Positions 45,301-53,831 are shown, numbered from the stretch's first letter. The stretch is 64,000 bases of DNA from Bdellovibrionales bacterium (GCA_016714165.1 JADJNU010000001.1:2046001-2110000), one strand, 5' to 3'. Made by a program: numbers and translations. Notes: generated from the letters alone by a model not told the origin.

Positions 45301-45660
45301 GACTATGTGTTCCGCGTGATCGGCATGGAGTATCTCGGAAAAACTGATTTCGTACATGTCAAACCTGCGGTAGAAGACTTAGTGATCAATCAAAACCAAA
45401 TGGTCAATGCAAACGAACATGAAACAGGTCACTCGGGACAACAACTGTCTCTTTCGGCAGAAAAGGCTGTCGTGAGGAATTCAGAATCCCCAAGCCTCTC
45501 GACGATCATAAGCACAACGAGCGCACCAGATAACTTGGATTCTCATCTTTCACAAATGATGGGAGATGCTCCAATGTGTACGGATTGTGGACACGTAACA
45601 GTGAGAAATGGCAGCTGCTACAGATGCTTGAATTGCGGAAGCTCGATTGGGTGTTCATGA
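42388..45660 (+). CDS. nrdJ: Adenosylcobalamin-dependent (class II) ribonucleotide reductase
   Basis: This 1090-residue enzyme reduces ribonucleotides to deoxyribonucleotides using coenzyme B12, with or without oxygen. Landmarks include SPVWFNCGLHHEYG, QCSACFIQSVEDDL, KYGSGTGTNFSKIRG, the radical/active-site motif NPCSEYMFLDDSACNLASLNL, and PTGTIGLLMDCDTTGVEPD. Near residue 870 starts a TSCPD-type domain (GVTVEGRVGGHQIYIR...FRSLLNCFAISCSLGLQYG). The C-terminal MCTDCGHVTVRNGSCYRCL has paired cysteines that could bind zinc or re-reduce the active site. AAAGGA lies about nine bases before the ATG. Control by NrdR is inferred from the two boxes upstream. No nrdAB or nrdD gene is in the window. 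Confidence 0.95.
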   Translation: MNTLLTEEGSNKKSPKMALKQEARAKREGTKVNTGGQTFQAYYVPNDQNPYNMVEWSKRSSKIKDAQGGSVFSMENIEVPESWSQLATDVAVSKYFRKAGVPGTGHETSIRQVVHRIVRTIRSSGEDFGGYFASKSDAEQFEKELAFILLNQIGAFNSPVWFNCGLHHEYGITGSGGNYAYNFKSERISEIANSYERPQCSACFIQSVEDDLMAIFNLAKQEARIFKYGSGTGTNFSKIRGRQETLSGGGLSSGLISFLEVLDRGAGATKSGGTTRRAAKMVCLDIDHPEIEDFINWKVNEERKVQTLVDGGYSSDFNGEAYKTVAGQNSNNSIRIPDQFIESVQKDDTWKTTARTSGETINTYRARELWRQIAYAAWKCADPGVQFDSTIQKWHTCPETDRINGSNPCSEYMFLDDSACNLASLNLEKFLLPDGSFNLEAYRHAVRILFTAQEILVDLSSYPTEKIALNSHDYRPLGLGYANLGTLLMIKGLPYDSPKGRAWAGVLTAIMTGEAYKTSAIIAGSKGAFNGYEKNEESMLRVIRQHGEKVAEIDSSSLPKGLIQAAHEAWSDAAELGRLYGFRNAQATVLAPTGTIGLLMDCDTTGVEPDFSLVKFKKLAGGGYFKIVNQSVPRALSSLGYEPDEIKAIIAYAVGHMTLYGSPHINAESLKAKGLTDDDLHKITKALPTCFDLHAAISPWVLGEESVKRLGIKPEQLSEGKQTILEALKFTPQQIREASSYICGQQTLEGAPLLKEEHLAVFDCANKCGPSGERFIEPMAHVRMMAAVQPFISGAISKTVNLPHECTVEEIEDIYEQSWKMGLKAVAVYRDGSKLSQPLQSKQEEASSDKAIYTEKDLQEAVATAISMASPRRRRLPQKRRGVTVEGRVGGHQIYIRTGEYDDGDLGEVFFDMHKEGATFRSLLNCFAISCSLGLQYGVPLEEYVDKFTFTRFEPQGMVDHPNIKQATSILDYVFRVIGMEYLGKTDFVHVKPAVEDLVINQNQMVNANEHETGHSGQQLSLSAEKAVVRNSESPSLSTIISTTSAPDNLDSHLSQMMGDAPMCTDCGHVTVRNGSCYRCLNCGSSIGCS

Positions 45661-45728
45661 CCCCGTCACAAAAAATACAACGGGACAATGAGAAGAAATG
45701 AGAAGAGGGGTGGACTATTTTTAGTGAC

Positions 45729-47054
45729 ATGATTTTAAGAATCAAGAAAAAACTCAAGCTACCTGATTTCTCAGAGTTGAGAGAGCTCTTACTTCACCTT
45801 GTCCAGAATCGTCCCTATCTACAAGGCGTCCCCTATTGGACGGGTGGTGCCATTGTCGGTGTCATTGCTGTTCTCTATTCTGGTGCCTTTGCATGGTGCA
45901 TCCAAATTTCCAGAGTTATTTTTCAAACTCATCCCTTTTGGCTGTTTATTGTTTCTCCAGTTTGTTTTTTTCTTGCAACTTGGGTCGTTGAAAAATTTGG
46001 ACCAGCCGCTGGAGGCACGGGAGTTCCGAGAGTTATTCATGTCCTTAATCTCAATCCAATTTCTCAGAAAATTGAGATTAACAAAAATTTGAATATGAAA
46101 ATTGCCGGAGTCGTAGCCATCAGTTCTCTCCTAGGAGTACTGGGTGCTGGATCATTGGGCCGGGAGGGACCAATGATCCACATGTCCGCTTGTCTATTTT
46201 ATTTTATAGGTCGGCAATTTCACCGTTTGTGGCCATATACTGAACACAGGTCCTGGATAGTTGCAGGAGGAGCCGCTGGTGTTGCGGCAGCATTTAACGC
46301 TCCTATGGCTGGAGTTGTTTTTGTTCTCGAAGAACTGGCCCATCAGCATTTTCACCAATTTAAGACCGTCGTCATTTCTTCAGCCATTGTCGGCGGCATG
46401 ATGTCGCAGTGGTTATCTGGAAAATATCTTTATTTTGGTTATCCAAAAATTGACTATGTCCCCTTTAGCTCAGTACTTTGGGCCATGCTCTTGGGAATAC
46501 TCTGCGGTCTCCTCGCCTTTCCTTTTCATAAAATGCTTCAAATAAACTGGCGAGAGAAATTTCCTAACTATCTTAATACTCGTTTGAAGTTCTCAATTGT
46601 AACTGGAATCTGTGTCGCTGCTATCGCTATCTTTATTGATTCTGGTTCGATCGGTGGAGGTATCTCAGTCATTGAAGATTTGCTGATAAAAGGAAAACAC
46701 GCAACTTGGGAGCTAATTGTTGCCCGATTTTTTGGAACCGTGATTTCTCACTTAAGCGGATGTGCCGGAGGATTTTTGGCTCCATCATTAGGTCTTGGAG
46801 CCGCTATTGGATCTATGCTCGCAACAATTGCTTCCTATCCCAATCATGAACTGCTTGTCCTGGTAGGGATGTCCGCATTTCTAAGCGCAATCGTTCGAGC
46901 TCCCTTCACCGCTTGGGTCATCGTAATGGAAATGACAGATCGTCACCAAGCCATTTTTCCCCTCATGGTTGCCTCTCTAATCAGTCATGGAACATTGGTG
47001 TTCATCATGGATCAAAAAATACAAAAAAATAATAGCACTCCATCGTCAACCTAA
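45729..47054 (+). CDS. ClC family chloride channel or H+/Cl- exchanger
   Basis: This 441-residue membrane protein has the ClC selectivity segments in order: GGTGVPRV in place of GSGIP, GSLGREGP with the gating Glu, AAFNAPMAGVVFVLEEL, and GCAGGFLAPSLGLGAAIG. The gating glutamate is kept, which fits an exchanger, but the second proton-pathway Glu would need alignment. No C-terminal CBS domain is present. It begins 68 bases after nrdJ and may be read from its own promoter. Confidence 0.9.
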   Translation: MILRIKKKLKLPDFSELRELLLHLVQNRPYLQGVPYWTGGAIVGVIAVLYSGAFAWCIQISRVIFQTHPFWLFIVSPVCFFLATWVVEKFGPAAGGTGVPRVIHVLNLNPISQKIEINKNLNMKIAGVVAISSLLGVLGAGSLGREGPMIHMSACLFYFIGRQFHRLWPYTEHRSWIVAGGAAGVAAAFNAPMAGVVFVLEELAHQHFHQFKTVVISSAIVGGMMSQWLSGKYLYFGYPKIDYVPFSSVLWAMLLGILCGLLAFPFHKMLQINWREKFPNYLNTRLKFSIVTGICVAAIAIFIDSGSIGGGISVIEDLLIKGKHATWELIVARFFGTVISHLSGCAGGFLAPSLGLGAAIGSMLATIASYPNHELLVLVGMSAFLSAIVRAPFTAWVIVMEMTDRHQAIFPLMVASLISHGTLVFIMDQKIQKNNSTPSST

Positions 47055-47109
47055 ATGAAATGGTCATGGACATGGGCTCAATCCAGCAATCATGGTGAAT
47101 TGAGGGCGC

Positions 47110-47781
47110 TCAGGGCGCCAAAAGAGACGACTCCCAAACTCCATTCCGTTTTTCGTATTTTCTTCTCCGATGCAACCGTGCAAGACAGGCTTCCCAAAAT
47201 TCAATTGACGAGGCTTTTAAGACAAAACCTCCCCAATGAGGAGGCCTAGGTACTGACTGACCTCGAAATTTTTCCTCAATCGCCTTCACTTTCAAGAGAA
47301 GTTCCGCACGGTCGGCGATCGCCTCACTCTGCTCTGAGGCCCAACCTCCAATCTGACTTCCGCGAGGGCGAGAAGCCCAATAATGATCTGACATTTCATT
47401 TGAGACCTTCTCGATAAAGCCTTCAAATCGGACCTGACGCTCCGGGAGTGCCCAATGAAATACCAAGGCTGCTCTCTGGTTCGCTGCGAGTTCTTTTGCT
47501 TTGCGGCTATTGTAATTCGTGTAAAAAACAACTCCCTCTTCCCATATCCCCTTGTAAAGCACAACACGAGCCGAAGGCTGACCATCTTTTGAGGCTGTCG
47601 AAAGCACCATCGCATCTCCTCCATGCAACAGAAAAGGAGGGTAGGCCTTTTTCATCAGCAGCCTGAACGGATACAGGATTCGATCTGAAAAACCGGTCAC
47701 TGCATTTCCAGAAGCATTGTTGTACCAACGCTGAAACAATTTCCATGGATCCTTTTGATGAATATCTAACTCATGTTTCAT
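47110..47781 (-). CDS. pdxH: Pyridoxine/pyridoxamine 5'-phosphate oxidase
   Basis: This FMN enzyme makes pyridoxal 5'-phosphate. Visible family segments are DPWKLFQRWYNNA, AMVLSTASKDGQPSARVVLYKG, the FMN loop FYTNYNSRKAKELAANQRAALVFHW, QVRFEGFIEKV and the substrate loop ending ARLHRRRKYEKR. Length 223 is normal. The last residues (ESSLLAP) replace the usual RLxP ending. The product would serve the two PLP aminotransferases in this window among many others. It is convergent with the ClC gene, with about 55 bases between the ends. Confidence 0.92.
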   Translation of the reverse strand: MKHELDIHQKDPWKLFQRWYNNASGNAVTGFSDRILYPFRLLMKKAYPPFLLHGGDAMVLSTASKDGQPSARVVLYKGIWEEGVVFYTNYNSRKAKELAANQRAALVFHWALPERQVRFEGFIEKVSNEMSDHYWASRPRGSQIGGWASEQSEAIADRAELLLKVKAIEEKFRGQSVPRPPHWGGFVLKASSIEFWEACLARLHRRRKYEKRNGVWESSLLAP

Positions 47782-47853
47782 ATTGTGATTCCTGCGAACT
47801 CGTATTTTGATACATCACTAACTTAGAGCAAATCAGACAAGTCTGCCCGCTCT

Positions 47854-47881
47854 AAATAAAAAAAGAGAGCCCCGGGCTCCC
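47854..47881 (-). terminator. Rho-independent terminator of the cytochrome c gene
   Basis: On the minus strand a GC-rich hairpin (GGGAGCC, loop, GGCTCTC at 47881-47865) is followed by TTTTTTTATTT. It sits about 30 bases past the cytochrome stop. The plus strand also has a T-run after the stem, but no plus-strand gene needs it. Confidence 0.8.
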
Positions 47882-47912
47882 TTTTTAAAACAAAAAACAA
47901 GAACGACTAGCT

Positions 47913-48200
47913 TTATTTCTTTAGACCCGCATAATACGTCGATAGCTCTTCCATATCGGCATCGGTTAGCATAGCAGCCATGGGTTGCATCTCGGGATTC
48001 TTACGCTCGCCCGCTTTGAAGGCTTTCAATTGAGTCACCATATAAACCTTCTGCTGACCTGCAAGATGGGGGTATTTTGGTTGAGTGCCCAATCCATTCT
48101 TGCCATGACAAGCTGCACACACAGCCAATTTTGCAGGTTCCTTTGCAAATGCCACAGAACCCACCATCAACAATGCTCCCACAAAAACCGACTTCATCAT
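47913..48200 (-). CDS. Small class I c-type cytochrome
   Basis: This is a 95-residue periplasmic electron carrier. The signal peptide MMKSVFVGALLMVGSVAFA is followed by one haem-binding CAACH motif, and the distal Met ligand is likely in EMQPMAAML. The arrangement is that of cytochrome c553/c5-like proteins. GGAGG lies five bases before the ATG at 48200; a longer frame to 48227 is unlikely. A terminator follows. Redox partners are not in the window. Confidence 0.92.
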   Translation of the reverse strand: MMKSVFVGALLMVGSVAFAKEPAKLAVCAACHGKNGLGTQPKYPHLAGQQKVYMVTQLKAFKAGERKNPEMQPMAAMLTDADMEELSTYYAGLKK

Positions 48201-48333
48201 TATGACCTCCGTTGTATAAAATAACACTTAGAAAACTTCTACAGACTACCGGGTATAATAACCGATATCTTGCAGCGGATCAAAACAGACCTGAAACTCG
48301 ATCATTTTCAACTGATTTTCAAATCACATTGCG

Positions 48334-49245
48334 TTAAACTGCCCCCGAATTTTCTGTCTCAGGACCAAGGGCTATGATGTCAGCTTTTTCAAATTGAGTG
48401 AACAAAGGTACCAAAGCAACACTCAGCAAAATCAAACCGGCTCCAACGAGCCCAATCACACTTAACTTTTCCTGATACAACCAAAATCCGAAAAAAGCTC
48501 CAAATACCGATTCAGTCAGAAAGATAAGACTCACGACATGAGCCCGAGTCGTCTGTTGTGCGTAAACCTGAATACTGAAAGCCCCGATACTTGAAAATAG
48601 ACTTAAAAAAATGAGCCCGGCCATGGGGCCCGGTGGAACCAAGGCACTCCATTTCCACAAAGAGTCCATATCAGGAACTCCCGAGCTCAGAAACGAAAAA
48701 GGGAGACCCATGATACCGACGTACAGGATCTGTTGGAAATTAAACAAGACCGGATGCTCCTCTTGAGCCCATTTGTCTATTGCTAGAATGTGCAGGGCAA
48801 ACAAGAGAGCACTTCCAAGTATAAATCCATCTCCCAAATTGAATCCATCCAAACTCAATTCACAAAGAAATCCAACGCCTACCAACGAACACAATAATAA
48901 AATCCAGTACCCTAATCTGAATTTCTGTTTATAGATCATTTTCATCAAGACAGGAGTAAAAATGGCATAGAACGCAGTAAAAAAACTACTCTTTGTCATC
49001 GTTGTAGAATTGATTCCCACTGTTTGCATTTGCAAACTCGCGAGCATCAGCAAAGCACACACTCCAACAGGCAAAGATAGCTTGAGTCTCTTCTTCCAAA
49101 CAAGAACCGGCAAAACAATTCCCGCAGCCAGTACAAATCTCAATGAATTTGTCCAGGTTGGATCAAAAAAGAGCAAAGTCCACTTTGTCGCCACAAAGCC
49201 AAAACCCCAAATCAAAGTCGCTAGTATCAATAGCAAGATCCGCAT
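48334..49245 (-). CDS. EamA/DMT family transporter
   Basis: This 303-residue inner-membrane protein has ten predicted helices in two EamA repeats, starting LLLILATLIWGFGFVATKW and repeating near SSIGAFSIQVYAQQTTRAHVVSLIFLTESVFGAFFGFWLYQE. Members export amino acids, sugars or drugs; the substrate is unknown. It lies alone between the cytochrome and the phosphatase genes and is divergent from the latter. Confidence 0.88.
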   Translation of the reverse strand: MRILLLILATLIWGFGFVATKWTLLFFDPTWTNSLRFVLAAGIVLPVLVWKKRLKLSLPVGVCALLMLASLQMQTVGINSTTMTKSSFFTAFYAIFTPVLMKMIYKQKFRLGYWILLLCSLVGVGFLCELSLDGFNLGDGFILGSALLFALHILAIDKWAQEEHPVLFNFQQILYVGIMGLPFSFLSSGVPDMDSLWKWSALVPPGPMAGLIFLSLFSSIGAFSIQVYAQQTTRAHVVSLIFLTESVFGAFFGFWLYQEKLSVIGLVGAGLILLSVALVPLFTQFEKADIIALGPETENSGAV

Positions 49246-49474
49246 GTTCCACTCAAGCCTTTCAAATACTCCTAAAAGAACAGTCTTAGGATGGACTCAT
49301 CAACCTCCCTTAATTGATATTCCAGAAGTCGATATTTCAATTCATCATAATGTGATCTTTTTGAGAACGCGAAATTTTTCATTCTTAGAATATTTGGCAA
49401 ATACGCCAAACTGGGAGATATTGTCGATGCAAAACCATAGATGACTCACACAATCCACCAAGGCGAGAAGGATC

Positions 49475-50803
49475 ATGATGCCGAATTGTCTCACTGTCAC
49501 GACATTGGTCCTATTTATCTCCTTATCGTGCTCATCGATGAGCCCTCCCCAAGAGCCAAAATCAAACGAATCCAGATTCTCCATCCTCCAGGGACTGACT
49601 TGGAATCAAGGCGCCATTCTCTCGGTGCTTCGGCAAAAATCACAAAAGCTGACTTACCATCAGACATCGGGCGTCGTCTCTCCATCACCCTCTGCCACCC
49701 TTCAGGCTACCACTTATGAACTCGAAAGTTCCCCCTGGGTTGTCGATCATATCGAGACAAGATTGGAAAAGAATCCGACCTATCTCGAAATTAAGGATTC
49801 CGAGGGCCAGACAATGGATCGCAGGCAAATAGGTCAAGTTGATCTTAATAAAAGCACCTTTAAATTGGCTATCACATCCTGCATGAATGATAGGTTCGAT
49901 AAGGAACAAGAGCAAATCTGGAAGGATCTCGCTAAGGACAGGCCAGAATATCTATTCATGATTGGAGATAACGTTTATGCCACGACAATTTTAGGACCGC
50001 TTGAAAAATCAGTTGATAAATCCCGCCTTTGGGATCGATACGTTCAAACACGGAGATCGCTAGCCGTTTTCTACCTTGATGAACTCATCCCAACTCTCGC
50101 ACAATGGGATGATCACGATTACGGGACGAATGACGGAGACAAAACAAATCCTTACCGTCGAGAGGCAATGGAAGTTTTCGAGGCCTTTTATCCGCAAAAA
50201 GCAGTAAAAGGCATTTTCACCAGAGGACCTGCCAATTCCTTTGTATTTGATGCTTTCCAAGCGCGTTTTTATTTTTTGGATAACCGATCGGAAAGGGAAC
50301 CGAATGGCAGCGACCCCGGAAAATATGCCCATTTTGGAGAGAAACAAGAAACCTGGCTATTTCAGAGTCTTAAATCTCGCTCAATTCCCTCTTGGCTCTT
50401 CATGGGTGATCAATTTTTTGGGGGCTACCATCGGTTTGAATCCTTCGAGGGCAATCATGCAAAAAGTTTCAAACATTTCATGGGGATTCTCCAAGGGATT
50501 CGACAGCCCGTGGTCTTTGTATCGGGAGATCGACATTTGACGGAAATCAGCAAGATAGGACCGCCAGACCTCGGTTATGAAACCTATGAACTGACATCAA
50601 GCCCTGTTCATGCAAAAACACATCCCTCGGGATGGGAAGTCAGGCCTAACCGCAGACAATTGGTGGGCGCTGATTTAAAAATTAATTACATGATTGTAGA
50701 AGGGTCCCATTCCACCCGCAGTCTAGCAATGAAAGTGACTGCGAAATCAAAACTTCAAGAGATTCTCTTCAGCAAAGATCTCCTCATCAAAAGGAGCAAT
50801 TAA
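49475..50803 (+). CDS. PhoD-like metallophosphoesterase lipoprotein
   Basis: This 442-residue predicted lipoprotein has the lipobox LFISLSC followed by SS. The PhoD-like metal-binding motifs appear in order: SCMNDR, IGDNVYA, WDDHDYGTNDGD and the C-terminal GDRHLTEI. PhoD-family enzymes hydrolyse phosphodiesters or phosphomonoesters with Ca/Fe. Its N-terminal domain (about 25-125) is a PhoD-like beta domain. The TAT motif common in PhoD is absent; export is by the lipoprotein route. AAGGA precedes the ATG pair. The substrate is not known. Confidence 0.83.
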   Translation: MMPNCLTVTTLVLFISLSCSSMSPPQEPKSNESRFSILQGLTWNQGAILSVLRQKSQKLTYHQTSGVVSPSPSATLQATTYELESSPWVVDHIETRLEKNPTYLEIKDSEGQTMDRRQIGQVDLNKSTFKLAITSCMNDRFDKEQEQIWKDLAKDRPEYLFMIGDNVYATTILGPLEKSVDKSRLWDRYVQTRRSLAVFYLDELIPTLAQWDDHDYGTNDGDKTNPYRREAMEVFEAFYPQKAVKGIFTRGPANSFVFDAFQARFYFLDNRSEREPNGSDPGKYAHFGEKQETWLFQSLKSRSIPSWLFMGDQFFGGYHRFESFEGNHAKSFKHFMGILQGIRQPVVFVSGDRHLTEISKIGPPDLGYETYELTSSPVHAKTHPSGWEVRPNRRQLVGADLKINYMIVEGSHSTRSLAMKVTAKSKLQEILFSKDLLIKRSN

Positions 50804-50827
50804 AACTCATTTAAAACCAACAAACGA

Positions 50828-51130
50828 TTAAGCTCTTCGCGACTTTCGCGAAGAACGCTTTTTGTCACCAACGAGGACCTGGCGAAGAATCTGCTCCTCG
50901 TGAAGAAGAATAACTTCGATCAACTCATCCGCGTCAATTTTGTAGAGCTGAACAATAACTGCCAATGCACTCAAGGGAGGAGAGCACAGTCCCCGCTCAA
51001 AATTTGAGACAAATTGAGGCGTCGTATATCCAAGTCGATGTGATACGTCATGTTGAGTCAACCCACAGCCAATGCGTTTGGCTTTCAAATAACTTCCTAA
51101 TGGGCCATGCAGGGCGGATTTTAGTTCCAT
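50828..51130 (-). CDS. XRE-family DNA-binding regulator
   Basis: This 100-residue protein has an N-terminal helix-turn-helix (LGSYLKAKRIGCGLTQHDVS, then YTTPQFVSNFERG) and a basic tail (KKRSSRKSRRA). It diverges from the NADPH reductase gene, and a shared 256-base region holds two palindromes that might be its operators. The HTH pattern is canonical. Target and ligand are unknown. Confidence 0.85.
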   Translation of the reverse strand: MELKSALHGPLGSYLKAKRIGCGLTQHDVSHRLGYTTPQFVSNFERGLCSPPLSALAVIVQLYKIDADELIEVILLHEEQILRQVLVGDKKRSSRKSRRA

Positions 51131-51289
51131 TATTTACCTCAGTAGTGAAGAAGATCTTAACAAATAGCCCAGACTGCGCCTAGAAGAAATCCAAATTTAC
51201 GGGAAAATTCAAGGTAGTAGAAAATATTCGTCATAACAAATGTGAAAAAAAACTCATCTTTCACAGGGAAGAAACAACTCCACATATTA

Positions 51290-51322
51290 CTCCGTCAGTA
51301 CGGAGAAACAATGCGACGCATT
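51290..51322. promoter_or_regulatory. Two adjacent inverted repeats, candidate operators
   Basis: CTCCGT-CAGT-ACGGAG at 51290-51305 and AATGCG-A-CGCATT at 51310-51322 are perfect dyads in the intergenic region between the divergent XRE regulator and the reductase gene. They lie 65-97 bases before the reductase start. Function as operators is inferred from position only. Confidence 0.5.
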
Positions 51323-51386
51323 ACGAATTCTTGAATTAAGAGCCACTTCAGACAATAACATTCAAAACTTCATCCTTGGGGGCATT

Positions 51387-51968
51387 GTGCAATACATTAT
51401 ATCGGGAACGAACAGACCTCACTCCAATTCATTTCAAGTCTCTAAAATTATACAAAATATTCAATCTGAACTAAAAGAAAACTTTGAGATCCTTGATTTG
51501 AGTGCACTGGATATTTCGTCACTCAATGGCACTCAGTATGGCGGCAATATTCCGCCTCCGATCTCAGAATGGATAAATAAAGTTTCGACCGCCCGTTCTT
51601 TGATATTCGTCGTTCCTGAATACAATGGCTCCATGCCAGGAATCCTGAAGTATTTCGTAGATCATTGGAAATTTCCTGACTCCTTTGAATATCGACCTGT
51701 TGCCTTCGTTGGCCTGGGTGGAAGATTCGGGGGATTGAGAGCCGTCGAGCATCTGCAGCAGGTATTTGGTTATCGAAATTCCTATATTTTTCCTGAACGG
51801 GTTTTTCTCATTAACTGCCACCACATAATCAAGGAGGGAAACATCGCCGATCCAAGCATCATGGATCTTCTCAGGCACCAAGCTCTTCTATTTAATAGGT
51901 TTGTGAAGGCCCTTGAATCTCAAGAACTTGATGCACGATCAATGCATAGACAAAAAATCAAGACTTGA
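51387..51968 (+). CDS. NADPH-dependent FMN reductase family protein
   Basis: This is a 193-residue flavodoxin-fold reductase. The FMN-phosphate loop is SGTNRPHSNS near the start and the isoalloxazine loop is VPEYNGSMPGILKYFVDHW. Members reduce FMN, quinones, azo dyes or chromate. The start is GTG with GGGGG about four to five bases upstream. It is followed after 26 bases by the exonuclease gene. The divergent XRE regulator may control it. Confidence 0.85.
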   Translation: MQYIISGTNRPHSNSFQVSKIIQNIQSELKENFEILDLSALDISSLNGTQYGGNIPPPISEWINKVSTARSLIFVVPEYNGSMPGILKYFVDHWKFPDSFEYRPVAFVGLGGRFGGLRAVEHLQQVFGYRNSYIFPERVFLINCHHIIKEGNIADPSIMDLLRHQALLFNRFVKALESQELDARSMHRQKIKT

Positions 51969-51994
51969 GTATTGAATACACCGAGGAGACCTTC

Positions 51995-52690
51995 ATGCTC
52001 ATCTTAGGATTGGACCTAGAAACAACAGGACTTAACCCCGACACAGACGAGATAATTGAACTCGGAGCGGTTATTTGGGATACTCAACGTCAGATGCCCA
52101 TCAAAATGTATAGCGAGATGGTGATTGCAGAAAAACCGCTATCGGCTGAGATCACAAGTCTCACTGGCATCACAGATCAGGACCTGACAGAATGGGGAGT
52201 CAGCCCCCAAGAAGCTTTGATAAATCTAGAATCTATGGCAAGGAAATGTTCCTCAATCGTTGCGCATAACGGAAAAGAGTTCGACCAATTATTTATTGCT
52301 CGCTATCTAAAATTGTACCCCGAGGTCCAAATCGATCTGCCGTGGATCGACACTCTGACCGATTTGCCCTATTCTGGAGACTTGAAAACGAGAAAACTCT
52401 CTTACCTAGCCGCCGAACATGGATTTCTGAACCCTTTTGCTCACCGTTCTCTCTTTGATGTGCTCACTATGATGAAAATATTCTCGCAATATCCCATCGA
52501 AGAGATTATCAACATTTCCCGTTCTCCCATGGTTCGGGTGGTCGCTCATGTTTCGTTCGAAGAACGTGACAAAGCAAAGGCGATGGGATTTCGCTGGGAT
52601 CCGACACGAAAGGAATGGTTCGCAGGCCTTCGTGAAGTTCAAGTAAAAAATACCGAATATCCCTTCCCAACCAGTTGTGAGCGAGCATGA
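51995..52690 (+). CDS. DnaQ-like DEDDh 3'-5' exonuclease with small C-terminal module
   Basis: This is a 231-residue exonuclease of the polymerase III epsilon type. Motif I is LDLETTG, motif II is HNGKEFDQLF and motif III is AHRSLFDVLT, completing the DEDDh set. A C-terminal segment (about 190-220) reads VSFEERDKAKAMGFRWDPTRKEW, like the DUF5710-type module often added to DNA-processing proteins. GAGGAG lies six to seven bases before the ATG at 51995. Its stop overlaps the next start as ATGA. It is likely a repair or RNA-trimming exonuclease rather than the replicative subunit. Confidence 0.85.
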   Translation: MLILGLDLETTGLNPDTDEIIELGAVIWDTQRQMPIKMYSEMVIAEKPLSAEITSLTGITDQDLTEWGVSPQEALINLESMARKCSSIVAHNGKEFDQLFIARYLKLYPEVQIDLPWIDTLTDLPYSGDLKTRKLSYLAAEHGFLNPFAHRSLFDVLTMMKIFSQYPIEEIINISRSPMVRVVAHVSFEERDKAKAMGFRWDPTRKEWFAGLREVQVKNTEYPFPTSCERA

Positions 52691-53364
52691 GTCTGGAGAT
52701 GGATTTGGGACTTTTGAGAACCTATCTAGCCGATCACAAATTGTTTGGGGCCAATGTTGGATCCCGAATGACAGTGATAAAACTCAAAAGCGGAGAACTC
52801 TTTGTTCACAACCCTATTCGGTTCACTCCCGAAATCCGACAGAACCTTGATGACTTCGGCCTCGTCAGCACTATTGTAGCACCGAACGATCTTCAACATC
52901 TGTTCATAAAGGATTTTATGGCGAGCTATTCGAGTGCTGAGTATATAGGATCTCCGGGACTCCGGATCAAGCGCCATGATTTAAAATTTTCCCGTTATTT
53001 CAATGATGAGTATTGTCCAGAATGGAAATCAGAGATTGATTTTGTCGTGTTCCAGGGGTCAAAATTATTTCATGAAATCGTGTTCTACCATTTAAATTCA
53101 AAGAGCCTTATTCTGACTGACCTTGCAATGAATCTGAAGGGAAAATATGGTCCACTTCATAGCCTTATCTTTTGGTTTTTAGGGATTTACCATTGTTTTG
53201 CTACGTCCGGTAAAGTGAAGAGTCTTGTAAAAAACCGAATCTTGGCTCGCGAGGCCCTAAATAAGATGCTTCATTGGCCGTTTGAGCGCATTATTATGTC
53301 CCATGGAGAAATCATACTTCAAGACGGTCCCGAGCAACTTCGCAAAGCACTCTCCTGGCTATAA
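52687..53364 (+). CDS. DUF4336 protein (metallo-beta-lactamase-like fold)
   Basis: This 225-residue protein has the DUF4336 features: GSRMTVIKLKSGELFVHNPI, VSTIVAPNDLQHLFIKDF, and a late RIIMSHGEII. The family is a degenerate relative of the metallo-beta-lactamase fold in which several metal-binding His positions are lost. Function unknown. It is translationally coupled to the exonuclease gene by an ATGA overlap. It is convergent, with a six-base overlap, with the next gene. Confidence 0.75.
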   Translation: MSLEMDLGLLRTYLADHKLFGANVGSRMTVIKLKSGELFVHNPIRFTPEIRQNLDDFGLVSTIVAPNDLQHLFIKDFMASYSSAEYIGSPGLRIKRHDLKFSRYFNDEYCPEWKSEIDFVVFQGSKLFHEIVFYHLNSKSLILTDLAMNLKGKYGPLHSLIFWFLGIYHCFATSGKVKSLVKNRILAREALNKMLHWPFERIIMSHGEIILQDGPEQLRKALSWL

Positions 53365-53831
53365 ATGAGGTTCAGGAAAATAGTTTTGTAAAGCTTCGAC
53401 CGCGCTGAGCAAACTCTTTCTCTGCGCTTCAAACTCTGGGAGAGCCTCCGTTAGGATTTTTGATCCGTGAACAAACTTTGTAGAGGGAGTCGGTTCCTCC
53501 TTAACGATCTCTTTCAGAGGCTCCCAGCTTTCCGAGATAAGGTAAGCCGCGCGACCACGATATTCTAGACTCTTGAAAAGAATCCTATCCTCTCTCTTAA
53601 CAAAAAATTGAAAACGAATCTCTTCCTGATGCCGCAGATAGATGCTCCCAGAAAACACGGTCGGCTGGTTCTCATGCAAGGGGACAATTTGCGGATGCCC
53701 ATCCAAATTGATAACTTTCGCAAAGGCCTTTTCTCCGTCATACAGAATTAGTTTTCCTAGTTCAAACTGAGTTCTAATTCCGTCGCCGGCAAATTTCGTC
53801 GAATCGACGAAGAGTGGATTATTCCCTTCAC
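53359..53831 (-). pseudogene. Hypothetical gene downstream of parA, apparent frameshift after the start
   Basis: A GTG at 53831 overlaps the parA stop (GTGA) and has AGGAG eight bases upstream, an ideal coupled start. From it only about two dozen codons are open. The neighbouring frame gives a much more protein-like sequence from NNPLFVDSTKFAGDG through RTQFELGKLILYDGEKAFA to INLDGHPQIVPL and on to a stop at 53359. Adding one A near 53821-53825 joins them into a protein of about 157 residues. No ATG, GTG or TTG exists in that frame until codon 44. No family recognised; it is acidic to neutral, without a signal peptide. A sequence error in GGAATAAT is the simplest explanation. Confidence 0.5.
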
